64,000 nt of DNA from Vibrio penaeicida. GTDB lineage: Bacteria; Pseudomonadota; Gammaproteobacteria; Enterobacterales; Vibrionaceae. The DNA lies in assembly GCF_019977755.1 (NCBI RefSeq), contig NZ_AP025145.1:2232001-2296000 (forward strand), in the 5' to 3' direction. Below the pieces are notes generated by a model, which worked only from the letters and a program-made list of their open reading frames with translations, had not been told where the DNA came from and searched no databases. A program made the position numbers and the translations under genes. Positions 9,048 to 17,093 of the stretch are shown here, one piece after another; position 1 is the stretch's first letter, and every line of letters begins with the position of its first letter.

Positions 9048-9348
9048 GACGTATCCTTATGTCTATGGTTTGAAAACTAGATTACACCGAATAAAAGTTC
9101 ATTTCTTACTCCCGAACCAGTTCTGGGATTTTTTTGTACAGAAAATTCAATTGCACATAAAGGTATTTTATATTTTCATTTGCTACGAAGTGGTTTCTTG
9201 CTTCATATCAGTCTATGTGGATTTACCCAAGCATACTGAACGCTTCTAACGTCTTTTCTCGTGCTGCCTTAAATCCGTGGCATAATCCGATGAAACTAAA
9301 GGAATAGTGTCTTTTCCTTTGCAACGTTACGTCTTATAGGAATCCAAA
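9048..9348. other. Intergenic region between divergent genes
   Basis: Spacer between the GFA-domain gene and the acetyltransferase. No coding frame with a ribosome site and no clear palindrome was seen. Confidence 0.45.
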
Positions 9349-9843
9349 ATGAAGCTTGTGCAGTTAAGTCCGATTCAGTTTGAACACATCTTAGTTGGTG
9401 AGCCGACTTTTTCTCATATGGACGATGCGATTCCGCCTAATCACGTGTTAATACGAGCATGGGAGCAATATCAAAACGCTGTAGATGTTATGTGGGCGTT
9501 ACCCTATTTCATTGAAGTCGAAGGAGAAGTAGTGGGTAGCTGCGGTTTTAAATACGCCCCGAAAGATGATGGCGTAGAAATAGGTTATAACGTTGCCCCT
9601 CGTGCTCAAGGAATGGGGATTGCGACATCTGCTGTAAAAGCACTCAACAAAATTGCCTTTCATTCCGGCATCATCAATCATACCAAGGCGCTGATATCAA
9701 AAGATAATATGGCATCTTTAAACGTCATTAAAAAGAATGGCTTTGTTTACAAAGGGATAGTTGTGGACAGTGATGGTGAGCAATTGGAATATTGGGAATT
9801 AAGCCAACCCCTGTACTCAGTGATTAACAATGGTGACACTTAA
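9349..9843 (+). CDS. GNAT-family N-acetyltransferase (RimJ/RimL-like)
   Basis: 164 residues. The acetyl-CoA-binding core is visible as VEIGYNVAPRAQGMGIATSA (Q/RxxGxG/A loop) followed by LISKDNMASLNVIKKNGF, the typical GNAT C-terminal motif. RimJ/RimL relatives acetylate protein N-termini, antibiotics or small amines; the target is unknown. TAGGAA precedes the ATG. The two small membrane-protein genes downstream may share its transcript (21-base gap to the first). Confidence 0.85.
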   Translation: MKLVQLSPIQFEHILVGEPTFSHMDDAIPPNHVLIRAWEQYQNAVDVMWALPYFIEVEGEVVGSCGFKYAPKDDGVEIGYNVAPRAQGMGIATSAVKALNKIAFHSGIINHTKALISKDNMASLNVIKKNGFVYKGIVVDSDGEQLEYWELSQPLYSVINNGDT

Positions 9844-9864
9844 CGGAAAATCAGGAGTGATTAG

Positions 9865-10119
9865 ATGAAGATCATTTATTTTGCGACGGGTATCGGCATT
9901 TCTTGGGTGGGGATCGAAATCATCTCATCAGGAAACTCTGTTGTTCCCGGTTGGATACTATTACTTGTCGGTGTACTAACCGTTGTTTACTCCTTTTTTG
10001 CCTCTGAAAATCGCCCCGCTAACCGAGGCGGCAGTGATGGCTCAGGTTCTGGTCCGCATCATTATTATGACAGTAGTAATGATAGCGGCGGAGATGGTGG
10101 CGGTGGTGGCGGTGACTAG
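9865..10119 (+). CDS. Small membrane protein with glycine-rich tail
   Basis: 84 residues: two hydrophobic segments (about residues 3-22 and 27-46), a short polar stretch, then a low-complexity Gly/Ser/Asp tail ending in a run of glycines and Asp. An AGGAG site precedes the ATG by nine bases. Function unknown; glycine-rich tails of this kind occur on small envelope proteins. Probably co-transcribed with the GNAT gene before it and the TM2 gene after it. Confidence 0.6.
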   Translation: MKIIYFATGIGISWVGIEIISSGNSVVPGWILLLVGVLTVVYSFFASENRPANRGGSDGSGSGPHHYYDSSNDSGGDGGGGGGD

Positions 10120-10165
10120 CTACGTCAATATGGCTTTAGGCAGCAAATAGTGTATAGGAGCATGT

Positions 10166-10468
10166 ATGACAGAAACTTCAAATCAGAAAAATCGAATATT
10201 CGCACTGGTGTTAGGGATGTTTCTCGGTGTCCTAGGGGCAGACCGGTTTTATCTTGGTAAAAAGAAATCAGCCATATTGAAAATGGTCACGCTTGGTGGG
10301 CTGGGTTTGTGGTGGTTTATTGATAATGCGATGTTAATGATTGACGCCTTTTTATATACCCTTGGTAAAGACACTGGAATGGTAAAGGATGCATCCGGAA
10401 ACCATCTTAAATATGGTTTATCTCTCTATCGCTATAAAAATGGTCAGTTTGAGAGAGATTGGTGTTGA
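10166..10468 (+). CDS. TM2-domain membrane protein
   Basis: 100 residues. The TM2 signature is clear: a first membrane segment (FALVLGMFLGVLGADRFYLG), a short turn, and a second segment with LGGLGLWWFIDNAMLMIDAF. TM2 proteins are two-pass membrane proteins of unknown role across bacteria and eukaryotes. TAGGAG precedes the ATG. It follows the glycine-rich protein by 46 bases. Confidence 0.8.
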   Translation: MTETSNQKNRIFALVLGMFLGVLGADRFYLGKKKSAILKMVTLGGLGLWWFIDNAMLMIDAFLYTLGKDTGMVKDASGNHLKYGLSLYRYKNGQFERDWC

Positions 10469-10582
10469 TCCAATTCATCTTCATTCATCGTATTGGTACG
10501 CACATCGTCTTTTAATGTGCTCTTGTTTTCCTTAGCCATTTACAATTATTGAAAATACTGACGCACCCAACCGAGAACCTAC

Positions 10583-10732
10583 ATGCCGCCAAAAGAACGA
10601 AATCTGCCATCCCAACGTATTTCTAGGTTTGGCAAATTCGCATCACTCGCCGCACGTGTTGCCGGTAACGTCTTAGCGTAAGGCTCTATACAATTGGCTA
10701 AATTGGCACTTGCCAGCTATTCCTTCAGTTGA
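10583..10732 (+). pseudogene. 5' remnant of an ABC1/UbiB-family kinase-like gene
   Basis: Reading from ATG 10583 gives 32 codons (MPPKERNLPSQRISRFGKFA and an SLAARVAGNVLA-like continuation) that match the characteristic N-terminus of ABC1/AarF/UbiB-like proteins. A TAA at 10679 sits where the family has a Glu codon (A-E-G-S-K-Q-L); after it the same frame continues GSIQLAKLA and then is lost by about 10732. The remaining roughly 400 codons are missing, so this is a decayed fragment. The family match is from memory of the N-terminal motif. Confidence 0.55.
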
Positions 10733-10753
10733 CAAGTGCGCGGTAGGGGCAGC

Positions 10754-12316
10754 TTAGAATAAATCTAAATGCAGTTTTTCCTCTGCAACTAACTTATTGT
10801 ACAAATTAGCCTCAGAAGATGAACTCTCAGACGTCTGTAATGCATTAAACATCGGTTCAATTTGGCTGGCTAGATTCTGCTTTCTCCCACATACATACAC
10901 GTTCGCTCCCTGATAAATAAGATTCTGAACAAGATCTCCCTGCTCTTTCACGGAATCCTGCACGTAACGCTTACTTTCTTGGTCGCGAGAAAATGCCACA
11001 AAGCAGTTTTGCAGAACACCTGTTTTCAACCAATGCGCGATTTCATCGCGATAGACATAGTCTTCGCCTTCGTGCTTTTCGCCATAAAACAGGATGCAAG
11101 GTGCTAACGCTTTTTGCTGTGCTCTGGATTGCAGATACCCAATAAAGGGGGCGATACCAGCACCCGTTGCAATAAGAATGCTAGGGGCATTGAAGTCAAA
11201 GTGAAAATGCGGGTTAGAACGTACAAAGATTGGAACACTATCCCCAACGTTTAGCGATTGCAGATACGCCGTCGAACACCCCGGTGTCGGCTCTGCATTT
11301 TCTGGATCGCTCCACACTTCTCGTACGCATAATTCCAAAGCATCAGCATCGGCAAGTTGGCTAGATGCAATGGAGTAAGTGCGAGGCTCCACGCTGTTCA
11401 GAAGCTCAGAAAAGTCCATTATCGACATGGTTTGGGGAGGGTAAAAGTCCCGTAATAAATCGATAAATTGGTGCCTTTTAACGTATTCCATCAACGCGAC
11501 TTTATTACGATTTTTCAGTAACGCTTTTAAGTCGCTATTTGGGAAACGCTGAGTAACTTTGCGAATAGCCGATTTACTGATCCGAGCAATTTCCTTGTCT
11601 TTCAAACAAGTCTCTACCTCACCGACTGGCAGACTAAAGAAATCCGCATAAGGCATAAGAAGCGATTCCGTATTGCTCAGCATCAAATGAACAATATCGC
11701 CCGGTTGATAACGAATACCGCTGCCTTCTATCGATAAATGAATTCGGTATAAGCTAGGAAAAGTACCCGAGATTTGAGATGCAGAAATCAAGCTGGCTGG
11801 ATAAGCAGCATGTTCACCATAAGACGTGACCGAAATATCGAGATCTTTCCCTGCTTGTAAATCATTGTTCAGTAGCACAGCTTTCAGCGTTGATTTCCAC
11901 ATTTCAAACAGTGCTGGGTAATTGAGGTCGGAATCGACTCGGTTGATCAGTTTTTCTGCTCCGCGTGTCGACAATGCATCATCCAAGTTTTTACTGAACC
12001 CACAAAAATTGGAATAAGCGGTATCACCGAGCCCAAAAACACCGTAAGAAAACGATAAGGATGCTGTATTTTCTTGAAATATCTGCCAAAAATTTTCGGC
12101 GTTACTTGGGGGTTCACCGTCGCCAAACGAGCTGGAAATAAAGGCGACAAAGGAATCTGTTGTAAGGTTGGACGGTTCGAATTCATCCAGCTCTTGAAGA
12201 GTTATATCAAAGCGCTGCGTCAGTTCGCTATCGGAAAAGAGCTGGGCTGCCAGCTCTTGTGCATTTCCGGAAACAGAACCATACACAACATAAACGTTCT
12301 GAATGGCTGGCTGCAT
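10754..12316 (-). CDS. CysJ-like diflavin reductase (FMN/FAD/NADPH)
   Basis: 520 residues from ATG 12316. An N-terminal flavodoxin domain (YGSVSGNAQELAAQ, SSFGDGEPPSN, FGLGDTAYSNFCG) is followed by FAD-binding (RTYSIASSQ) and NADPH-binding (ATGAGIAPFIGYLQSR, VYVCGRKQN) domains, ending in a C-terminal aromatic residue. The layout is that of sulfite reductase flavoprotein CysJ or P450 reductase, moving electrons from NADPH to a heme or iron partner. No CysI partner is present. Instead it follows a lone PAS protein by four bases, and the pair sits behind a Fur box, so the acceptor may be involved in iron metabolism. The longer frame to 12376 would overlap the PAS gene and is rejected. Confidence 0.85.
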   Translation of the reverse strand: MQPAIQNVYVVYGSVSGNAQELAAQLFSDSELTQRFDITLQELDEFEPSNLTTDSFVAFISSSFGDGEPPSNAENFWQIFQENTASLSFSYGVFGLGDTAYSNFCGFSKNLDDALSTRGAEKLINRVDSDLNYPALFEMWKSTLKAVLLNNDLQAGKDLDISVTSYGEHAAYPASLISASQISGTFPSLYRIHLSIEGSGIRYQPGDIVHLMLSNTESLLMPYADFFSLPVGEVETCLKDKEIARISKSAIRKVTQRFPNSDLKALLKNRNKVALMEYVKRHQFIDLLRDFYPPQTMSIMDFSELLNSVEPRTYSIASSQLADADALELCVREVWSDPENAEPTPGCSTAYLQSLNVGDSVPIFVRSNPHFHFDFNAPSILIATGAGIAPFIGYLQSRAQQKALAPCILFYGEKHEGEDYVYRDEIAHWLKTGVLQNCFVAFSRDQESKRYVQDSVKEQGDLVQNLIYQGANVYVCGRKQNLASQIEPMFNALQTSESSSSEANLYNKLVAEEKLHLDLF

Positions 12317-12320
12317 ACAT

Positions 12321-12749
12321 TTATGCCTCGTCGTAGTATTCGTCGTAGACTTCCTTAGAAAATTCAACGGCATCAAAATCCGCCATAAGGTCGTTAATTA
12401 CACGCCTAACACTGATGTATTCGGTGATCTCTCCTTTCTCATCAAATACTGGCTGTACCGACGTATCCACCACGTAAATACCGCCGCCTTTGCCTTTGTT
12501 CGGCACAATGCCTGTCCAGATTTTTCCTGATTTAATCGTATCCCACATGTCTTTGTACACGGCTTTCGACACTTGCTCTACGCGTACAATACTGTGTGGT
12601 TGACCAATCAACTCATGTTCTTCGTAACCTGTTAACTCGCAAAAAAGAGAATTTACATAGGTAATATTACCTTCTAGATCCGTTTTGGAGATAACCATTG
12701 CGTTATGAACTGCGGTCATAATTTGGTCATTTAGGGTTACTTGACTCAT
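12321..12749 (-). CDS. Stand-alone Aer-like PAS-domain protein
   Basis: 142 residues made almost wholly of one PAS domain: ISKTDLEGNITYVNSLFCEL, TGYEEHELIGQPHSIVR, MWDTIKSGKIWTGIVPNKGK and an ISVRRV strand. It closely resembles the FAD-binding PAS of the aerotaxis receptor Aer, including the GQPH-(N/S)-(M/I)-VR and GxxWxGIVxN segments, but has no HAMP, transducer or kinase domain. It may bind FAD and exchange electrons with the diflavin reductase encoded four bases downstream. AGAGG lies upstream of the ATG at 12749. Confidence 0.85.
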   Translation of the reverse strand: MSQVTLNDQIMTAVHNAMVISKTDLEGNITYVNSLFCELTGYEEHELIGQPHSIVRVEQVSKAVYKDMWDTIKSGKIWTGIVPNKGKGGGIYVVDTSVQPVFDEKGEITEYISVRRVINDLMADFDAVEFSKEVYDEYYDEA

Positions 12750-12766
12750 GTGTTAAACCTCTTTTT

Positions 12767-12785
12767 GATAATGGTTATCATTAAG
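12767..12785 (-). promoter_or_regulatory. Fur box upstream of the PAS/diflavin operon
   Basis: The plus-strand sequence GATAATGGTTATCATTAAG matches the 19-bp Fur consensus GATAATGATAATCATTATC at 15 of 19 positions. It lies 18 bases before the PAS start codon, where Fur-Fe2+ binding would block transcription or early elongation. This predicts induction of the operon in iron starvation. Confidence 0.7.
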
Positions 12786-12789
12786 ACTA

Positions 12790-12820
12790 ATATAAGTTGT
12801 ATTTTAAATGCAACTTATAT
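12790..12820. promoter_or_regulatory. Ten-base perfect inverted repeat (possible operator)
   Basis: ATATAAGTTG (12790-12799) and CAACTTATAT (12811-12820) form a perfect dyad with an 11-base AT-rich spacer, five bases beyond the Fur box. It could be an operator for a second regulator or part of the promoter. No known consensus was recognised. Confidence 0.5.
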
Positions 12821-12856
12821 TTTCATATTAATTCAATCAGTATAACGTGCTGATTT

Positions 12857-13199
12857 TTATTGCTTTAAAATTGAAAATGTCGCAGCAAGATCACTTGTTT
12901 GAGATTGCTTTTTACGCTCAAGGCTGGCTGTACCCAAGTAACCTAGAGATGCTTGGGTATTTTTGGGCGATATCAAGAAACACTTGTAAGGGCTCCACAG
13001 ACACGACTTGATACCCAAGGCGAGACAGTGCTGCTGAGTTTTGCCCCACGCCAGACCCCACATCCAATACTCTGCTTAATATCCGTGGTAAGAAAGGGAT
13101 AAACTCTTGGTTAACCTCTTCAAATTTGAGATTCAGGCTCGCCTGCGCAAACGCGTCGACGCCTTGTTCGTATCCTTGTGTACCTTTAACTGTATTCAA
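12857..13199 (-). pseudogene. Truncated SAM-dependent methyltransferase
   Basis: The first 83 or so codons from 13199 encode a class I methyltransferase N-terminus with motif I (SRVLDVGSGVGQNSAALS) and the acidic motif II (VVSVEPL). After QKYPS the frame enters a palindromic repeat (12930-12960) and stops at 12918 (93 codons). A second frame on the same strand continues to 12857 without recognisable domains. Functional relatives are about 200 residues, so the SAM pocket is incomplete and motifs III and IV are missing. Probably inactive. Confidence 0.6.
12929..12962. repeat. Short palindromic repeat TACCCAAG...CTTGGGTA
   Basis: TACCCAAG and CTTGGGTA arms flank a loop with CTAGAG. The same motif occurs as the terminator at 35117-35152 and as a half copy (CTCTAGATGCTTGGGTAT) at 46680-46697, so it is a small repeat family in this genome. 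Here it lies at the point where the methyltransferase frame breaks. Confidence 0.5.
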
Positions 13200-13264
13200 A
13201 AAAATTCAACCTCATACCATTGCATCATTAGTGCCTTTTTCACCGTCCTAAAACTCTGGCTTAA

Positions 13265-13903
13265 TTACTTTGCCGCACCAAATACCTGTGTCCAATAATA
13301 ACGATATTTGGCATCGCTGTTTTCAACCATGGCAGCACCTACTTCCTTAAACCCAGCTCGCATGATGTTTTCGCAGTGCCCTTTACTCGACATCCACCCT
13401 GCCATTACATCATGAATATTGGTTCGCCCTGCTGAAATATTTTCACCGACGTAATTTCCGGCATAGCCTACATCTTTGGCTCGATCTGCTGGTTTCTTGC
13501 CATCCAATCCATCGTGGTCAAAAAAATTGTAATTTGCCATATTAGACGAGTGCACATGTGCCGCTTCGGTCAGTTGTGTGTTCCAGGTAAGAGGTGCTAC
13601 GGCTGGCATGCTCCTGCCCCCGCACACCTGAGAAGAAGCCCGATACTCATTGATTACTTCAAGCATTTCTTTGGCAAAGGCTTCTTGCTCTATGGGTGGC
13701 TTTGTTGGTTTTGTTGGTTTTGTTGTAGGCGGTTGAGTAGTGGGCGGCTGAGTTGTTGGTGGCTGAGTTGTGGGTGGCTGAGTTGTGGGTGGATTAGTCG
13801 TTTGCCCTCCCGTTGATGTGCTCGAGCTGTTGTCACTGCCACACCCCGCCAGAATAGATAAAGAAACTGCAAGTAAAGTACCTGTTTTTACACCATATAA
13901 CAT
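13265..13903 (-). CDS. CAP/SCP-domain lipoprotein
   Basis: 212 residues. A lipoprotein signal peptide with lipobox LAGC (Cys21) is followed by a Ser/Thr stretch and a Pro/Thr-rich spacer (about residues 36-70, four QPPTT units), then a CAP (cysteine-rich secretory/PR-1) domain of about 130 residues: VINEYRASSQVCGG, LTWNTQLTEAAHVHSSNMA, FFDHDGLDGKKPADRAKD, GENISAGRT, WMSSKGHCENIM and YYWTQVFG. The CAP pocket His/Glu residues (HVHSSNMA, GENI, GHCENIM) are present. Bacterial members are surface proteins of uncertain activity. Single gene. Confidence 0.88.
   Translation of the reverse strand: MLYGVKTGTLLAVSLSILAGCGSDNSSSTSTGGQTTNPPTTQPPTTQPPTTQPPTTQPPTTKPTKPTKPPIEQEAFAKEMLEVINEYRASSQVCGGRSMPAVAPLTWNTQLTEAAHVHSSNMANYNFFDHDGLDGKKPADRAKDVGYAGNYVGENISAGRTNIHDVMAGWMSSKGHCENIMRAGFKEVGAAMVENSDAKYRYYWTQVFGAAK
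13718..13795 (-). repeat. 15-bp tandem repeats encoding PPTTQ
   Basis: Within the CAP lipoprotein gene, about five 15-bp units encode (N/Q)PPTT, then two PTK units. The unit is a multiple of three, so changes in copy number alter only the length of the surface spacer. Confidence 0.7.
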
Positions 13904-14053
13904 AAAATTCCTTAGCTTCTGGATTAGAGAGTCCCGACGCTAAACGGAAATTTATAAAAGTTAAACAGGCAAACAGCATTACTGATTAACTGTTTTCAGA
14001 GCACTGACATTACGCTGAAATTGTGAGAAGTAATCTGAGGAAATGGACTGTTT

Positions 14054-15061
14054 TTAACCAATAACATCGACGCTGTTTCTGATCACCAATGTTGGCTCTA
14101 ACTGCACCACTTGAGGCTCTGTTGTCTCTTTCTCCAGTTTCTTGAGCAACGTCTCTACCGCCGCTTTCCCTAAGCTGTGCTTGGGCTGGTGAATAGTAGT
14201 AAGTGGTGGTGTCATGAACTTTGCGATATGAATGTCATCGTAGCCAATCAGTGACACGTCGTCTGGGATTTGAATGCCCATTTCATGTGCGGCGTTGATT
14301 GCCCCCATCGCCATCATGTCGTTACAAACAAATATGGCACTCGGCAACGGCCCTTTTGCGTGCATTTTCTTGAATGCTTCATACCCGCCCTCACATTCAA
14401 AGTCCGATTCAATGATCCAATCTGGGTTGAATGCTAACCCTTCCTCATTCATTGCGCGTTTATAGCCTTCATAACGCATTTGCGCCTGATGTTTGGCTAA
14501 CGGACCAGTAATGCAACCAATGTTTTGGTGCCCTGATTCAATCAGGTGCTTCGCGGCCATGTAACCACCGCGCAGGGAGTTATCTTGAATTTTGTCGCTG
14601 GCAAACAGCATCGGCCCCCAATCCATCACCACCACTGGAATATCAGGGTAGCGATCGAAAACGTCGATTTTCTCACCTTCAAGGGTGGAACACATCAGCA
14701 GTAAGCCATCGACGCGCCTTTGCAGTAACGTATCGATAGAGGCTTTCATGCGTTCATTGTCACCTTCGGTGTTACACAAAATGAGGTTGTAGCCCTTTTG
14801 ATAACAACTGCGCTCGACCCCTTTTACCACTTCTCCGAAGAAGGGGTTGGTCGAGGTTGTCACTAGCATGCCTATGGTTTGAGTACGATTGATTTTGAGG
14901 CTACGCGCCAAAGCTGAAGGCGCGTAGTAATTGAGTTCTTTGGCGGCGTTGTTGACACGAAGCGAGATTTCTTCGCTGACATAACGAGATTTATTTATGA
15001 CATGGCTAACAGTCGATGTAGAAACTCCTGCGAGTTTTGCTATGTCTTTCATCGTTGCCAT
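14054..15061 (-). CDS. rbsR: LacI-family ribose operon repressor
   Basis: 335 residues. N-terminal LacI HTH (MATMKDIAKLAGVSTSTVSH), hinge helix (YYAPSALARSLK) and a periplasmic-binding-protein-like effector domain (IGMLVTTSTNPFFGEVVKGV, GYDDIHIAKFMTPPLTTI). It is the last gene of the ribose operon, 12 bases after rbsK, and should bind the palindrome at 20232-20251 in the absence of ribose. GGAG precedes the ATG. Confidence 0.93.
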   Translation of the reverse strand: MATMKDIAKLAGVSTSTVSHVINKSRYVSEEISLRVNNAAKELNYYAPSALARSLKINRTQTIGMLVTTSTNPFFGEVVKGVERSCYQKGYNLILCNTEGDNERMKASIDTLLQRRVDGLLLMCSTLEGEKIDVFDRYPDIPVVVMDWGPMLFASDKIQDNSLRGGYMAAKHLIESGHQNIGCITGPLAKHQAQMRYEGYKRAMNEEGLAFNPDWIIESDFECEGGYEAFKKMHAKGPLPSAIFVCNDMMAMGAINAAHEMGIQIPDDVSLIGYDDIHIAKFMTPPLTTIHQPKHSLGKAAVETLLKKLEKETTEPQVVQLEPTLVIRNSVDVIG

Positions 15062-15073
15062 GCAGTTCTCCGT

Positions 15074-15991
15074 TTAATGGTCAGCAATAAATGCCTCGAC
15101 TTCTTCACGAGTCGGAATAGATGTTTGCGCTCCGAAACGAGTAACGGAAATGGCTGCCGCAGCATGCGCAAACTGGATAGCTGATTCTAAAGGCATATCT
15201 TCTAATAAACCAGTGACCAATGCCCCATTAAACGTATCTCCTGCAGCCGTTGTATCCACAGCGTCCACACGGAATCCGGGTACCGATTCACCTCGCCCAT
15301 TCTGGCTCAGCCATACGCCTTTCGCTCCCAGCGTAATCATAACGATCTCGATGCCTTTTTGGTGCAAGACATCCGCCGCTCGCTGTGCAGATTCATCGTC
15401 GGTAACCGTGATTCCCGTTAGCACTTCTGCCTCAGTTTCATTTGGGGTTATTACGTCGACGCATTCAAGCAAACTGTCTGGTAATTCACGGGCGGGGGCA
15501 GGGTTTAAGATAACGTTGGTGCGGCTTTCCTTCGCGATTTGAGCGGCTTTTTCAACCCCATCTAATGGCGTTTCTAGCTGCATTAATAAGAATTTCGCAC
15601 TGCGAATCTGCGCTAGATTTGGCTCCAATGCCTGTGCGGTTAATTTTGCGTTCGCCTCGGCAGACAAGCAAATGGTGTTTTCACCACTATCTGAGACTTG
15701 AATCATGGCGATGCCCGTAGGGCAGTTGGTCTGCACTTGAACACCAGAGATGTTGATACCATCCGATTGGAAGCTTTCACGTATATTGATGCCAAACGCA
15801 TCATCACCCACACACGCAATAAAACCGACGTCGGCTTTCAAACGCGCGGCAGCAACCGCTTGATTGGCACCTTTGCCACCGGGAATCACCTGATAATTAT
15901 CCCCGTGCAGTGTTTCTCCTGGTCTCGGAAAAGAAGGGACTTGAAGAACGTGGTCTGCATTAACACTACCTAAAACCACTAACTTATTCAT
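15074..15991 (-). CDS. rbsK: Ribokinase
   Basis: 305 residues of the PfkB family. Phosphorylates D-ribose to ribose-5-phosphate with ATP. Signature 1 GGKGANQAVAAARL and signature 2 DTTAAGDTFNGALVTG with the catalytic Asp of AAGD are intact; the N-terminus (VVLGSVNADHVLQV) and NPAPAREL are typical. AAGGA precedes the ATG. The 121-base gap to rbsB upstream is larger than elsewhere in the operon. Confidence 0.94.
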   Translation of the reverse strand: MNKLVVLGSVNADHVLQVPSFPRPGETLHGDNYQVIPGGKGANQAVAAARLKADVGFIACVGDDAFGINIRESFQSDGINISGVQVQTNCPTGIAMIQVSDSGENTICLSAEANAKLTAQALEPNLAQIRSAKFLLMQLETPLDGVEKAAQIAKESRTNVILNPAPARELPDSLLECVDVITPNETEAEVLTGITVTDDESAQRAADVLHQKGIEIVMITLGAKGVWLSQNGRGESVPGFRVDAVDTTAAGDTFNGALVTGLLEDMPLESAIQFAHAAAAISVTRFGAQTSIPTREEVEAFIADH

Positions 15992-16132
15992 ACGGTTGTC
16001 CTTGGGTCAATTTGAACGCTTTGAATGTCACTATGATACAAAAGGGTCTGTATTAGAAAGTGCCCCCTCCTCCAACGACAGGAGATTTAAGAAGAAGAGG
16101 GCAACATGTTTTCTATTTGAATCTATTTTCGG

Positions 16133-17011
16133 TTACTTCGTCACTACTTTTAGTGGCACAGGAATGTACGCTTTCACTTTCCCACCGTTTAACACTTTAA
16201 CGGCATTTTCTACACCGAGTGCGCCAATCATATCGGGTTGTTGGGCGATCGTTGCCGCAAGCTTGCCACGGTTAACCGCCGCGATACCATCATCTGTGCC
16301 GTCGAAACCGACGATCATCACATCTTTACCTGATGCCTGCACAGCACGTAGCGCGCCTAGAGCCATTTCATCATTTTGTGCGAATACCGCTTGTACGTTC
16401 GGGTTCGCAGCAAGCAAGTTCTCCATAACATTCAGCCCTTTAGTGCGATCAAAATCCGCAGGCTGACTGGCAAGCAGTTCCAGCTGGCTGCCCTCTACCG
16501 CTTTCTTGAAACCTTCACCACGTTCGCGTGCAGCCGACGTACCTGCAATGCCTTCAAGTTGAATGACTTTCGCTTTCTCGCCTACTTTTTCAACAATGTA
16601 GCGCCCAGCCATTTCACCGCCCGCCACATTATCCGAAGCGATATGGCTGACGACTTCACCACGGCTTGCGCCTCGGTCGAGGGTTAAAACTGGAATTTTC
16701 GAACGGTTAGCAATGCGAATAGCGTTGGATACGGCATCAGAATCCGTTGGATTAATAAGGATGGCTTTCACTCCGCGAATGGTTAAGTCTTCTACGTTCG
16801 AAAGCTCTTTACTTGGATCGTTTTGAGAGTCCAATACGATCAGTTTGTAACCAAGCTCTTCCGCTTTGGCTTCCGCGCCATCTTTCATCGTAACGAAGAA
16901 TGGGTTGTTTAGCGTTGAAAGTACAATTGCCAAGGTATCTTGTGCCTGTGCCGATACCGACACAGTTGAAGAAAGCACTGCAGCAGAAATAAGGGTTGCA
17001 AGTTTTTTCAT
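16133..17011 (-). CDS. rbsB: Periplasmic ribose-binding protein
   Basis: 292 residues with a signal peptide (cleavage after SAQAQ). The mature protein has the family pattern [67 protein letters not shown] and [12 protein letters not shown]. It captures ribose for the RbsAC transporter and may serve as a chemotaxis ligand. AAAGGA precedes the ATG; an 82-base gap separates it from rbsC. Confidence 0.94.
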   Translation of the reverse strand: MKKLATLISAAVLSSTVSVSAQAQDTLAIVLSTLNNPFFVTMKDGAEAKAEELGYKLIVLDSQNDPSKELSNVEDLTIRGVKAILINPTDSDAVSNAIRIANRSKIPVLTLDRGASRGEVVSHIASDNVAGGEMAGRYIVEKVGEKAKVIQLEGIAGTSAARERGEGFKKAVEGSQLELLASQPADFDRTKGLNVMENLLAANPNVQAVFAQNDEMALGALRAVQASGKDVMIVGFDGTDDGIAAVNRGKLAATIAQQPDMIGALGVENAVKVLNGGKVKAYIPVPLKVVTK

Positions 17012-17093
17012 TGTTATCGTCCTTTTTGTAGGGTTGTCACCAAGACCGTGAGGGTTGTAAGTTCTCCCCAGTCACGATCTGTTCTGAGAAGAA

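Noticed and set aside
12317-12376. Longer diflavin reductase start at 12376
   Set aside because: It would overlap the end of the PAS gene by over 50 bases; ATG 12316 is correctly placed before the flavodoxin domain.
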